From Bacillota bacterium (GTDB lineage: Bacteria; Bacillota_I; Bacilli_A; Acholeplasmatales; Acholeplasmataceae), in NCBI GenBank assembly GCA_023431045.1, contig JAEYXZ010000094.1, positions 1-45,744 of the forward strand: 45,744 nucleotides of DNA, read 5' to 3'. This document shows positions 1-9,012 of the stretch, in pieces (within the stretch, counting starts at the first letter, position 1; the number at the start of each line of letters is the position of its first letter). Under the pieces are notes generated by a model. The model was not told the origin of the DNA. It saw nothing but the letters and a program-made list of their open reading frames with translations, and ran no database searches. The position numbers were made by a program, and so were the translations under genes.

Positions 1-1916
1 TCTTTAGGGTTCAAGATGTTGTTGGAGGCAAGCATTAAGAGTCTTGCTTCAGCTTGTGCTTCAGGTGATAGTGGAACGTGAACCGCCATTTGGTCACCAT
101 CAAAGTCCGCATTAAACGCAGGGGTAACAAGTGGGTGTAGACGGATCGCTTTACCGTCAATTAATTTAGGTTCAAATGCTTGAATACCTAAACGGTGAAG
201 CGTTGGTGCACGGTTTAATAAGACTGGATGTTCACGAACGACTTTTTCAAGTGCTTTCCATGTATCTTCATCGCGTCTTTCATACTTAGCATTAGCATTC
301 TTTTTTTCAATACCTGGTTGTTGTTGAAGTTCTCTTAAGATGAATGGTTTGAATAAAGTGATTGCCATTTCACGTGGAATACCACATTGGTACATTTCTA
401 AGTCTGGACCAACAATAATAACCGAACGACCAGAATAGTCGACACGTTTACCAAGTAAGTTTTGACGGAAACGACCTTGTTTACCACGGAGTAAATCAGA
501 TAATGATTTTAAGTGACGGTTTCTTTCAACAGCCGCTTTCTTACCACGTTTAGCATTATCAAATAATGCATCAACCGCTTCTTGTAACATACGCTTTTCA
601 TTCTTAGTGATTAAGCGAGGTGCCATTTGTTCTTTTTGCTTCTTTAGACGGTTATTACGGTTTAGAATACGACGGTATAAGTCATTTAAGTCAGTCGTTG
701 CGAAACGTCCACCATCGAGTGGAACCATTGGGCGTAGATCTGGTGGAATGACAGGAATAACATCCATAACCATCCATTCAGGTTTGTTGTCTGATGCATT
801 AAATGCTTCAACAACTTCTAAGCGCTTGATGATACGATCGCGTTTTTGTTTAGAAGATGTCTTTAAACGTCTTCTTAATGCTTTAACTTCTTTATCAAGA
901 TCAAGTTCTTGAAGTAAACGTTTAACTGCTTCAGCACCGGTTAAGGCAGTGAATCTATTACCGTATTCTTCAATTAATGCAGAGTAGTCTTGTTCAGTTA
1001 AGATTTGTTTTTTAGCAAGTGGGGTATTATGTCCTGGATCAGTAACGATATAAGCTGCATGATAAACAACTTCTTCTAAAGCTTTAGCTTTAATACCAAG
1101 TAGGATTGCTAATCTTGAAGGAGAATTCTTTAAGTACCAAGTATGAACAACTGGTGCTTCAAGATTGATGTGACCCATGCGTTCACGTCTCACCTTTGAT
1201 TCAGTAATTTCAATCCCACATTTTGGACAGATTTGTCCTTTATTCACGGTTTGTTTCTTACCACAAGCACATTGGTAATCTCTGGTTGGTCCAAAGATTC
1301 TTTCATCGAATAATCCACCTGGTTCAGGTTTGGATGTACGATAGTTAATGGTTTCGTGATTTTCAACTTCACCATAAGACCATTGTCTAATTTCATCAGG
1401 AGATGCAAGACGGATCTTAAAGTGGGTGTAAGTTCTTGAGCCATATCCTTTTCTCGTTGGAGCGACTTTCACTTGATAACGAGATTCTAAATCGATTCCA
1501 ACCACTGGTTCAATCACTTCTTCTTCATGAACATCTTCATGGAGAGCATCTTGTTTGTATAGGGTTAATAAATCATTAATTTCTTTTAATAAGAATTCAT
1601 CTTGTTCGAAGATATGGAACAATGCATGTTTATCATACTTAAGTAAGATATCTAAATCTTTAATACCAGCAGTGACTAAGACATCAACTGCTTCTTGAGA
1701 TAAAGATAAATCTGAAATGTTTCTTGGAATACGATAGAACACGAGAGTTGGTAATACTTCATTGAATGAATCATCTAAAAGCATTTGTAATTCCTTTAAA
1801 CTAAAGGTATTAAAATCTTCTAGTTTATCAATCCCGGATAATGTGAGTTTATCTTGTGTTGCTTGTGAGAGCTTTAACTGTGTGACAGGTAAAGATAAAA
1901 TCTCTTTATTGGCCAT
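1..1916 (-). CDS. rpoC: DNA-directed RNA polymerase subunit beta' (partial, N-terminal 638 codons)
   Basis: Largest subunit of RNA polymerase, carrying the catalytic magnesium site. The 3' end lies outside the window. The reading frame shows the zinc-binding cysteines near residues 213-238 (CACGK then CPKCG), the RRERMGH block, and the catalytic motif NADFDGD at residues 602-608. The ATG at 1916 overlaps the rpoB stop (TAATG) and has a GGAGGT site inside the end of rpoB, so the two are translationally coupled. Oddity: the normal family start, equivalent to LASPDEIRQWSYGEV, begins only at about residue 170. The preceding ~155 residues contain two internal repeats (about residues 14-58 and 70-119) sharing the pattern LxLSx6Lx3GIx2Lx2(F/L), which looks like the alpha subunit C-terminal domain fold. 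That assignment is inference; the RpoC identity is certain. Confidence 0.97.
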   Translation of the reverse strand, partial: MANKEILSLPVTQLKLSQATQDKLTLSGIDKLEDFNTFSLKELQMLLDDSFNEVLPTLVFYRIPRNISDLSLSQEAVDVLVTAGIKDLDILLKYDKHALFHIFEQDEFLLKEINDLLTLYKQDALHEDVHEEEVIEPVVGIDLESRYQVKVAPTRKGYGSRTYTHFKIRLASPDEIRQWSYGEVENHETINYRTSKPEPGGLFDERIFGPTRDYQCACGKKQTVNKGQICPKCGIEITESKVRRERMGHINLEAPVVHTWYLKNSPSRLAILLGIKAKALEEVVYHAAYIVTDPGHNTPLAKKQILTEQDYSALIEEYGNRFTALTGAEAVKRLLQELDLDKEVKALRRRLKTSSKQKRDRIIKRLEVVEAFNASDNKPEWMVMDVIPVIPPDLRPMVPLDGGRFATTDLNDLYRRILNRNNRLKKQKEQMAPRLITKNEKRMLQEAVDALFDNAKRGKKAAVERNRHLKSLSDLLRGKQGRFRQNLLGKRVDYSGRSVIIVGPDLEMYQCGIPREMAITLFKPFILRELQQQPGIEKKNANAKYERRDEDTWKALEKVVREHPVLLNRAPTLHRLGIQAFEPKLIDGKAIRLHPLVTPAFNADFDGDQMAVHVPLSPEAQAEARLLMLASNNILNPK

Positions 1917-4900
1917 TAATGATTACCTCCTCTTCCGGTTTTGGTTTGGTCAACAAGCGTCTTAATTGCTTCATTTTCACCATTCTTAGAATCGACTAAC
2001 TCAACGTATAAGCCAAGTGCTTGGAGTTCGCGAGTTAAGACTCTAAATGATTCTGGAATTGAAGCTTTCGGAATTTCTTGTCCATGGGTGATTGCATAAT
2101 AGACTTTGTTTCTACCAAGCATATCATCCGATTTAACTGTAAGCATTTCTTGTAGAGTATGAGCAGCACCATAAGCATAGAGTGCCCAAACTTCCATTTC
2201 CCCGAATCTTTGTCCACCATTTTGAGCTTTACCACCCATTGGTTGTTGGGTAACAAGCGTATATGGTCCGACGTTTCTAGCATGAAGTTTGTCATCAACC
2301 ATGTGGGATAGCTTAATCATATACATCACTCCAACGGAGATTCTGTTCTTATAAGCTTCACCGGTACGACCATCATATAAAACAGTCTTACCATCTGGTT
2401 CGATGCCAGCCTCAGCCATAATGGATTTTAAGTCAGCATCAGTGACACCATCAAAGACTGGAGTTGCAACTTTAATACCTAATTTCTTAGCTGAAATACC
2501 TAAATGGATTTCTAGGATCTGTCCGATGTTCATACGTGATGGGACCCCTAGTGGGTTTAACATAATATCAACATGCGTACCATCTGCTAGATATGGCATA
2601 TCTTCTCTTGGTAAAATCTTGGAGATAACCCCTTTATTACCATGACGACCTGCCATTTTATCCCCTTCAGTGATCTTACGTTTCTTAGCAACGTAAACAC
2701 GAATTTGTTCGTTAACACCTGGTGGGAGTTGATCACCATTTTTCTTATTGAAATATTGAACACTTTGAACAACACCACCGCCACCATGTGGAACGCGGAG
2801 GGATGAATCACGGTACTCTTTGGCTTTATCACCAATTACGGCATGAATTAATTTTTCAGATGGTGTTGGTTCAAAGACCCCTTTCGGTGTGATCTTACCA
2901 ACTAAGATATCCCCTTCTTTAACTTCAGAACCAGGGATTATAATACCTTTTTCATCTAAGTATTTAACGGCTTCAGAACCAACGTTTGGAACTTCTCTTG
3001 TAATTTCTTCTTTACCGGATGATTGTTTTAAATCTCTTGTTTCAATTTCATATTCATCAATATGGATTGATGTATAAATATCATTTTTAACTAAATCTTC
3101 ACACATGATGATCGCGTCTTCATAGTTATAACCTTCCCAGGTCATGAAGGCAACCGTCACATTACGTCCAAGTGCGAGTTCACCCTTATCAGTTGATGGA
3201 CCATCAGCGATGACATCACCTGCTTCAACGTATTCACCTTGAGTAACAATTGGTTTTTGTAAGATTAAAGTATCTTGGTTACTTCTAAAGTAGAGAATCA
3301 AATCATAAGTCGTATTAAATTGAACAAGGTTGTGATCATGTAATTCTTTAGCAATTGCGTAGTTAAAGTCTCCACCGACACGATATAGAGTCTTCTTACC
3401 TAAAGTTACAACATCACTTGGTTCAGAGGTGATGACGATCTTCTTGGCATCAACATAAGTAACATAACCAGGTTTTTCAGCAACAATAACAGCTCCAGAG
3501 TCTTTTGCAGCACGGTATTCAATACCAGTACCAACGATTGGAGAAGTTGGTTGTAGTAAAGGCACTGCTTGACGTTGCATGTTGGCACCCATTAACGCAC
3601 GGGATGCGTCATCGTGTTCGAGGAATGGAATCGATGAGGTTGCAACTGAGACTAACTGTTTAGGTGAGACGTCAATAAAGGTTACTAATTCTTTTTCAAA
3701 GATCGCAGTTTCACCATTGCCACGAGCAATGACTCTAGATTCTCTGAATGTTCCATCTTCATTTAAAGGAGATGCAGCACTCGCGATAATTTCATCAAAT
3801 TCTTGATCTGCGGTTAAATAGACAAGCTCGTCAGTAACAAACTTTTCGCCTTTATGATTGTTTTTAACTTTTAAGAATGGAGTCTTAATAAATCCATAGT
3901 TATCAACCTTTGCATAAGTTGCTAAGGATGAGATTAAACCAATGGATGGACCTTCTGGTGTTTCAATTGGACATAGACGACCATAGTGAGAGTTGTGGAC
4001 GTCACGAACTTCAACGCCGGCACGGTCTCTTGCAATCCCACCAGTACCAAGTGCGGATACTCTACGTTTTTGAGTGAGTTCTGCAAGTGGATTGATTTGG
4101 TCCATGAATTGTGACAATTGGGATGAACCAAAGAAGGTTTTAATGGCACCAACAAGTGGTGTCATGTTAATAATGTTAGAAGGTGTTGCATCTGCAAAGT
4201 TCGTTGTTGACATCTTATCTTTGATGTTCTTCTCAGCTCTTGCAAGTCCAATTCTAAATTGATTCTTTAAAAGTTCACCAATCAGACGTAAACGACGATT
4301 ACCTAAATGGTCGATATCATCAACATGTCCTAATCCTTCATAAAGGTTTAGGTAGTATGAGATAGATGCGACAATATCAGATAAAACGACATGTTCGCTT
4401 TGTTCTCTTTGGTCAGAACCAATGACTCTAATAGTATTTGATTTTTCATCTGCATCATTATAAACATAAACATCTAAGATTTCAGCGTAAACGCCTTCTG
4501 CTTCTTTTAAATAAACATCTTTATCAAGGAAGTATTTAATGACTTTTTCATCGACAGCATGACGGTTTTTACGTAAAACCATGATGACTTCATCATTAAT
4601 TTCTTCATTCTTTCTCACTAAAACTTCACCAGTCTTAATGTTTAAGATATTTTCCTTAGCATAAAGCTTAGAACCACCTTCAGGTAGTGTGGTTGCAAGA
4701 ATTTCTTCACTGGTTAAGTTTTGAAGATTATTTTCTTTCGAAATGACTTCTCTTCTTAATGCATCACGATTTTCTTTAAGGACTTCTAGAACTTCTCTTG
4801 TAATCTCAGTATTCTTTTCAACTAAGACTTTACCATTAAGACCAATAACATCCGTTGCAGTATAAGTACCTAAAACTCTCGATAACACATCGAGTTTTTT

Positions 4901-5731
4901 ATTGAACTTATAACGACCAACTGCAGCTAGATCATAACGGCGACGATCGAATAAACGAAGACGAATAAATTCTCTTGCAGCATCTGCTGGAACTTTTTCA
5001 CCTTGTCTTAATTTTGAATAGAGTTCGATGACAGCGTCATTTGGAGTTTTTGTTTCGTCTTTTTCGAAAGTCGCACTAAATAAACCATTCTTACCGAATG
5101 TTTCTTCAATTTCTTTTTTAGTGCTAAACCCTAAAGCACGAATGAATGTTGTCATTGGTACTTTTTTACTGCGGTCTAGTTTTGCATAAAGAATGTCTTT
5201 CGAACCTTGTTCAAATTCAATCCAAGCCCCACGGGTTGGAATGACTTGAGCAGAATATCTAATTTGATTTACTTTCTTATCTAGTTCAGAAGTGTAATAA
5301 ACACCTGATGAACGGACAATCTGTGAAACAACAACACGCTCAGCACCATTGATAACAAATGTACCTGATGGTGTCATCATTGGTAGATCAGTCATCAAAA
5401 CATTAGACTCTCTAACTTCACCAGTGACTGCATTTTCAAGTTTGACTTTAGCAGATAACTGTCTTGCATAGTTTAGATCACGAATTTTCGTTTCAGCGAC
5501 TGTGTACTTGGGTTCCGATAAAAAACTGTCCTCAAAGTACAGTTTTAAATCTCCATTATGTCCTTCAATCGGTGAAATGTCTCTTAGTAATTCGTTAATC
5601 CCAGTTTTGATAAACTCATCAAAAGATAAAGTTTGTATCTCGATAAGATTTGGTAAATCTACATCATAACGCATTTTTGAATAGTTACGACGTTCTGCTT
5701 TCTTTCCGTATTTGACGGTTCGATATCCCAT
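1916..5731 (-). CDS. rpoB: DNA-directed RNA polymerase subunit beta
   Basis: Second-largest RNA polymerase subunit, 1271 aa, full length. The rifampicin region reads FFGSSQLSQFMDQINPLAEL followed by TQKRRVSALGTGG; the conserved CPIETPEGP block follows, and the C-terminal part has GGKAQNGGQRFGEMEVWALYA-type sequence. The start ATG has AGGAGAG seven bases upstream. Two positions in the rifampicin pocket differ from the usual sequence: Gln554 sits where E. coli has His526, and Thr replaces the Pro of SALGPGG. The gene lies behind its own promoter (5825-5853) and is coupled to rpoC by a TAATG overlap. Start and identity are secure. Confidence 0.98.
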   Translation of the reverse strand: MGYRTVKYGKKAERRNYSKMRYDVDLPNLIEIQTLSFDEFIKTGINELLRDISPIEGHNGDLKLYFEDSFLSEPKYTVAETKIRDLNYARQLSAKVKLENAVTGEVRESNVLMTDLPMMTPSGTFVINGAERVVVSQIVRSSGVYYTSELDKKVNQIRYSAQVIPTRGAWIEFEQGSKDILYAKLDRSKKVPMTTFIRALGFSTKKEIEETFGKNGLFSATFEKDETKTPNDAVIELYSKLRQGEKVPADAAREFIRLRLFDRRRYDLAAVGRYKFNKKLDVLSRVLGTYTATDVIGLNGKVLVEKNTEITREVLEVLKENRDALRREVISKENNLQNLTSEEILATTLPEGGSKLYAKENILNIKTGEVLVRKNEEINDEVIMVLRKNRHAVDEKVIKYFLDKDVYLKEAEGVYAEILDVYVYNDADEKSNTIRVIGSDQREQSEHVVLSDIVASISYYLNLYEGLGHVDDIDHLGNRRLRLIGELLKNQFRIGLARAEKNIKDKMSTTNFADATPSNIINMTPLVGAIKTFFGSSQLSQFMDQINPLAELTQKRRVSALGTGGIARDRAGVEVRDVHNSHYGRLCPIETPEGPSIGLISSLATYAKVDNYGFIKTPFLKVKNNHKGEKFVTDELVYLTADQEFDEIIASAASPLNEDGTFRESRVIARGNGETAIFEKELVTFIDVSPKQLVSVATSSIPFLEHDDASRALMGANMQRQAVPLLQPTSPIVGTGIEYRAAKDSGAVIVAEKPGYVTYVDAKKIVITSEPSDVVTLGKKTLYRVGGDFNYAIAKELHDHNLVQFNTTYDLILYFRSNQDTLILQKPIVTQGEYVEAGDVIADGPSTDKGELALGRNVTVAFMTWEGYNYEDAIIMCEDLVKNDIYTSIHIDEYEIETRDLKQSSGKEEITREVPNVGSEAVKYLDEKGIIIPGSEVKEGDILVGKITPKGVFEPTPSEKLIHAVIGDKAKEYRDSSLRVPHGGGGVVQSVQYFNKKNGDQLPPGVNEQIRVYVAKKRKITEGDKMAGRHGNKGVISKILPREDMPYLADGTHVDIMLNPLGVPSRMNIGQILEIHLGISAKKLGIKVATPVFDGVTDADLKSIMAEAGIEPDGKTVLYDGRTGEAYKNRISVGVMYMIKLSHMVDDKLHARNVGPYTLVTQQPMGGKAQNGGQRFGEMEVWALYAYGAAHTLQEMLTVKSDDMLGRNKVYYAITHGQEIPKASIPESFRVLTRELQALGLYVELVDSKNGENEAIKTLVDQTKTGRGGNH

Positions 5732-5824
5732 GAATCCACTCTCCTATCGTTCATTTTAGGGAACAAGATTTTACACATTTTTATATAGAATATATATAAA
5801 AAGAACATTTGTATGCATTTTGTT

Positions 5825-5853
5825 ATTTTATCACACAAAAGTCAAGGCGTCAA
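5825..5853 (-). promoter_or_regulatory. sigma-A type promoter for rpoBC
   Basis: On the minus strand a -35 TTGACG (5848-5853) and a -10 TAAAAT (5825-5830) are separated by exactly 17 bases. They lie in the 160-base gap between the methyltransferase and rpoB and leave a leader of about 90 bases. A short inverted repeat (ATCATTT/AAATGAT, about 5853-5874) lies directly upstream of the -35. The promoter would let rpoBC be expressed independently of the ribosomal protein genes upstream. Confidence 0.65.
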
Positions 5854-5891
5854 TCATTTTATATTATAAATGATAGACAAATTAATAAAGG

Positions 5892-6479
5892 CTATTTTTG
5901 ACCACAAATCACATAATATCCTTTGTCTTTTGTAACAACCGATACTTCTTTGTAAATTGTCTTCAAAAAATCCAGGGTTGATGGTGCACCTTGTTGTTTT
6001 CTCACAACAATCCAAAGGTAGCCACCATCGTTTAAGTGAGTATGTGCGTCCTCATAAAGTTTGTAGATTACTTTCTTCCCAGCTCGAATAGGTGGGTTAG
6101 AAATAATGATGTCAAACTGTCCATCAATCGCTTCAAAAAGGTTTGACTCGATGATGTTTATTTCGACTTTATTTTTAACACTATTTCGTTTTGCAAGATC
6201 CAGTGCACGATGATTCACATCTGATCCGAAAACTTCCAAATTTGGATGAACTTTCTTTAAGATGATCCCGATTGGTCCAACCCCACATCCAACATCTAAT
6301 AAACGCTTTTCAGTGGTGATTTTAACTTGTTCGATGAGTACTTTACTGCCATAATCTAAGCCATTAAGACTAAATACACCTTTATCTGTTACAAACTCGA
6401 ATTGGTGACTGAAAAGAGAAACCTTATATGATGTTTCTTGATGTTTTAAAGATTCATCATTGGTAAAATAATGACTCAT
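5892..6479 (-). CDS. class I SAM-dependent methyltransferase, YbxB/RsmC-like (rRNA guanine methyltransferase type)
   Basis: 195 aa. The SAM-binding motif I is DVGCGVG at residues 62-68, and the catalytic-type motif IV reads SNPPIRAGK, matching the RsmC/YbxB family that methylates a guanine N2 of small-subunit rRNA. The position between rplL and rpoB is the same as ybxB in Bacillus subtilis, which supports orthology. GGGGGA lies eight bases before the ATG. A terminator-like hairpin sits just upstream, so expression may depend on read-through from rplL. The exact target base cannot be read from the sequence. Confidence 0.85.
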   Translation of the reverse strand: MSHYFTNDESLKHQETSYKVSLFSHQFEFVTDKGVFSLNGLDYGSKVLIEQVKITTEKRLLDVGCGVGPIGIILKKVHPNLEVFGSDVNHRALDLAKRNSVKNKVEINIIESNLFEAIDGQFDIIISNPPIRAGKKVIYKLYEDAHTHLNDGGYLWIVVRKQQGAPSTLDFLKTIYKEVSVVTKDKGYYVICGQK

Positions 6480-6501
6480 AAAAGGTCCCCCTTATTCAGT
6501 G

Positions 6502-6530
6502 AAAAAACCCAGGAGCTACTCCCAGGTTTT
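6502..6530 (-). terminator. hairpin terminator/attenuator between rplL and the methyltransferase
   Basis: On the minus strand a 12-bp stem (arms 6519-6530 and 6504-6515, two G-U pairs) closes a 3-base loop and runs into six T residues (6507-6502). It lies after the rplL stop and 22 bases before the methyltransferase ATG. It is expected to stop much of the transcription from the ribosomal protein genes, like the attenuator known between rplL and rpoB in E. coli. Confidence 0.75.
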
Positions 6531-6548
6531 AAAGATTGTTTAAACCAA

Positions 6549-6926
6549 TTACTTGATTTCGACTTTAGCGCCAGCAGCTTCAAGGTCAGCCTTGAACTTT
6601 TCAGCGTCTTCTTTCTTGACTTTTTCTTTGATGACTGCATCTGCAGTTTCAACTAATGTCTTCGCTTCAACTAAACCAAGACCAGTGATTGCACGTGCAA
6701 CTTTAATAACTTCGATTTTCTTTTCACCGAAGCTCTTTAAGACGACATCAAATTCAGTCTTTTCTTCAACTGGAGCAGCAGCTGCAGCACCAGCACCTGC
6801 AGATGCAACAACTGCAGTTGGGTCGATACCGAATTCTTCTTTAAGTCCGTCAACTAATTCCTTAATTTCTAATAAGGTCATTTCTTTTAAAGCTTCTACG
6901 AAAGCTTGTTTTGTTAATTTAGCCAT
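6549..6926 (-). CDS. rplL: 50S ribosomal protein L7/L12
   Basis: 125 aa, the usual length for L7/L12. It has the N-terminal dimerisation helices, an Ala/Gly-rich hinge near residues 41-52 and the C-terminal domain ending LEAAGAKVEIK, which recruits translation factors to the ribosome stalk. The RBS AGGAGG stands eight bases before the ATG. It follows rplJ by 18 bases and shares its leader-controlled transcript. Identity is secure. Confidence 0.98.
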   Translation of the reverse strand: MAKLTKQAFVEALKEMTLLEIKELVDGLKEEFGIDPTAVVASAGAGAAAAAPVEEKTEFDVVLKSFGEKKIEVIKVARAITGLGLVEAKTLVETADAVIKEKVKKEDAEKFKADLEAAGAKVEIK

Positions 6927-6944
6927 TTTGATTTCCTCCTAATA

Positions 6945-7436
6945 TTAGTTATTTTCTTCAGTAAGCATATTAAGTCCTACTGCTAATTCTCTGACTGGGG
7001 TTAATAGTCCAGCCGCTAATTGTGTTAATATAGTTTCTCTTGATGGTAAGTTTGCAAGTGAAATAATTGCATCATCAGCCACAACAGATCCTTCAATCAC
7101 ACCTGAACGAATCACAACTGTTTTACTAGTTTTAGCAAATTCAAAGATTGTTTTAGCTGGTGCGACGACATCGTCGTAACTCACTGCAACAGCGAGTGGT
7201 CCAGTTAAACTACTTGTTAATGCTTCAAATCCTGCAACAGTTGCGGCACGTCTTGTAATGTTGTTTTTATAAACTTTTACTTCAACATTATCTTTACGAA
7301 GTAAAGTTCTTAACTTCGTGAAGTCAAAGACAGATAGTCCGGCGTATTCGAATACGACGACAGTCTTAGCCATTTTAAATTTCTCAGCTAATACTTCAAC
7401 ATCTGCTTGCTTACGAGCTAAAATCGCTTTTTGCAT
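6945..7436 (-). CDS. rplJ: 50S ribosomal protein L10
   Basis: 163 aa. L10 anchors L7/L12 dimers to the ribosome. The N-terminal half carries the family signature around VVFEYAGLSV and the LRK--VEVKVYKNNITRRA segment; the C-terminal helix binds L12. The start has AAGGAGG upstream. It is preceded by an L10-type leader RNA (7464-7592) through which the L10-L12 complex would repress its own synthesis. Confidence 0.97.
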   Translation of the reverse strand: MQKAILARKQADVEVLAEKFKMAKTVVVFEYAGLSVFDFTKLRTLLRKDNVEVKVYKNNITRRAATVAGFEALTSSLTGPLAVAVSYDDVVAPAKTIFEFAKTSKTVVIRSGVIEGSVVADDAIISLANLPSRETILTQLAAGLLTPVRELAVGLNMLTEENN

Positions 7437-7463
7437 GTTGTGCCCTCCTTGGGTAATCTTGTT

Positions 7464-7592
7464 GTCTTTCTGATTTTATTCTTTTGACAAAATAAAATCT
7501 CTCTAAATCCGAAAGACAAAGAGAGAAAATAAGTTCCAGTTCTATTTTTCCTCGGCAGGAAATTAAGTCGATTGACACCTGCTGTCTTTGGT
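7464..7592 (-). ncRNA. ribosomal protein L10 leader (autoregulatory mRNA element)
   Basis: The rplA-rplJ gap on the minus strand contains the conserved L10-leader core: CCAAAGACAGCAGG (7578-7591), then TTCCTGCCGAGG (about 7549-7560), which pair around the known L10(L12)4 binding kink-turn. Downstream are two mutually exclusive structures. Hairpin A pairs 7520-7526 with 7498-7504 and is followed by a T-rich run. Hairpin B pairs 7491-7499 with 7472-7480, closed by 7511-7517 with 7464-7470. B uses sequence from the stem and loop of A, the layout expected of a terminator/antiterminator switch. The family is recognised from known L10 leaders; the switch is inferred from complementarity. Confidence 0.85.
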
Positions 7593-7617
7593 TATATCTA
7601 ATTTTATATGTTAATGA

Positions 7618-8307
7618 TTACTTAACTTTTTGTTCATCAATATGGATACCAGGACCCATAGTTGAAGAAATGGTGATGTTCTTGATGTATGTACCTTTTA
7701 CTGTAGATGGTTTGATACGAATGAGTGTGTTGTAAAGTGATAAGAAGTTCTCAGCAAGTTTTACTGCATCAAATGATACTTTACCAATTGGTGCATGGAT
7801 GTTACCGACTTTATCTGTACGGTATTCAATCTTACCTGCTTTTGAATCTTTAACTGCTTGTTCAACATTCATTGTAACAGTTCCGGTTTTAGGGTTTGGC
7901 ATTAATCCTTTAGGACCTAACACTCTACCTAATTTACCTAACTGAGCCATCATATCAGGGGTTGCAATCATCACATCAAATTCGAACCATCCTTTACCGA
8001 TTTTATCAAGTAACTCTTGGTCACCAACAAAATCAGCTCCAGCTGCTTCAGCTTCTTTCGCTTTGTCGCCCTTAGCAATAACAACGACTCTTAAGGTCTT
8101 ACCGGTACCATGTGGTAACACGAGTGCGCCTCTTAAGTTTTGATCTGCTTTTCTAGGGTCAACGTTTAAGCGGAAAGCAACTTCTACAGTGGCATCGAAT
8201 TTAGCTACAGACGTTTTCTTAACAAGTTCAGTTGCTTCTGTTAAAGCATACTTAATTGTCTTGTCAACGAGTTTCGCAGCTTCGACGTACTTCTTTCCTC
8301 TATGCAT
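7618..8307 (-). CDS. rplA: 50S ribosomal protein L1
   Basis: 229 aa, normal length. L1 forms the mobile stalk at the ribosomal E site. The signature MAQLGKLGRVLGPKGLMPNP is present near residues 121-140. The ATG is preceded by AGGAGG. It lies 67 bases behind rplK; in many bacteria L1 binds the rplK leader to control both genes, though I cannot identify a convincing binding site here. Confidence 0.98.
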   Translation of the reverse strand: MHRGKKYVEAAKLVDKTIKYALTEATELVKKTSVAKFDATVEVAFRLNVDPRKADQNLRGALVLPHGTGKTLRVVVIAKGDKAKEAEAAGADFVGDQELLDKIGKGWFEFDVMIATPDMMAQLGKLGRVLGPKGLMPNPKTGTVTMNVEQAVKDSKAGKIEYRTDKVGNIHAPIGKVSFDAVKLAENFLSLYNTLIRIKPSTVKGTYIKNITISSTMGPGIHIDEQKVK

Positions 8308-8374
8308 ATATTTCCTCCTAAATGTGGTATAACGGGGATTCCTCCCACAACTTAGAAATGCTTAATTTTCTAAA

Positions 8375-8803
8375 TTATTCTTTAACAACAATGCCCATTT
8401 GTCTTGCTGTTCCTTCAATGATATTAGCTGCCGCTTCAATCGTGAAAGCATTTAAATCAGGCATTTTTTGTTTAGCAATCTGTTCTAGCTGAGCTCTAGT
8501 AATTGTCGCAACTTTATCTTTCTTAGCGTTTTTAGATCCGCTTGAAATGTTTGCTGCTTTCTTCAGTAAATCAGAAGCTGGTGGCGTTTTTGTTACGAAG
8601 TCGAATGATCTGTCATCATAGACAGAGATTACAACTGGGATAACAAAACCGATTTGATCTTGTGTTCTGTCATTGAACTGCTTAACGAATTGCGGAATAT
8701 TAACCTGAGCTTGACCAAGTGCTGGACCAACTGGTGGTGCTGGGTTTGCTTTTCCGGCAGGAATCTGCAGTTTGACAATTTTTACTACTTTCTTTGCTGC
8801 CAT
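8375..8803 (-). CDS. rplK: 50S ribosomal protein L11
   Basis: 142 aa, normal length. L11 forms the GTPase-associated centre with 23S rRNA. The N-terminal KLQIPAGKANPAPPVGPALG and the C-terminal TIEAAANIIEGTARQMGI are family signatures. The start ATG has AGGAGG seven bases upstream. It is the first gene of the transcript: the usual neighbours secE and nusG are not upstream; instead there is a strong promoter and a divergent gene. Confidence 0.98.
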   Translation of the reverse strand: MAAKKVVKIVKLQIPAGKANPAPPVGPALGQAQVNIPQFVKQFNDRTQDQIGFVIPVVISVYDDRSFDFVTKTPPASDLLKKAANISSGSKNAKKDKVATITRAQLEQIAKQKMPDLNAFTIEAAANIIEGTARQMGIVVKE

Positions 8804-8880
8804 AACACAACCTCCTATCTCTAATAAGTATGTGGTGCGAAATATATTCTTCCACTGTGGTGTGTTTTACACGCTCAATT

Positions 8881-8909
8881 ATTGTATCATACATGATAGG
8901 TAGTGTCAA
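8881..8909 (-). promoter_or_regulatory. strong sigma-A promoter for rplKAJL
   Basis: On the minus strand TTGACA (8904-8909) and TACAAT (8881-8886) are separated by 17 bases, close to perfect consensus. The leader to rplK is about 70 bases. The -35 hexamer lies inside the 11-base string TTGACACTACC, which recurs at the IS256-like end near 14318-14328. Confidence 0.85.
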
Positions 8910-8922
8910 CCATTTTTATGTG
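8899..8922 (+). repeat. possible IS256-like inverted-repeat end (degenerate)
   Basis: The plus strand reads GGTAGTGTCAA, two bases, then ATTTT. This matches the first 18 positions of the better-preserved end at 14298-14328 read in the opposite orientation. From memory, IS256-family terminal repeats have a G-T-GTC then ATTTTGTGTAA layout. Only the outer half matches well, so this may be coincidence with a promoter. Confidence 0.3.
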
Positions 8923-9012
8923 TTTCTTTCGTTTCTTTTCATGCTTCTTTTGGTTAGTTATGGGATGTTTCCCATTAATCTAGATTAATGATTTAATTTA
9001 GAAGCAAAATAC

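Noticed and set aside
8700..8909. Minus-strand open frame of 69 codons covering the rplK promoter
   Set aside because: Overlaps rplK in another frame and would begin within the promoter itself.
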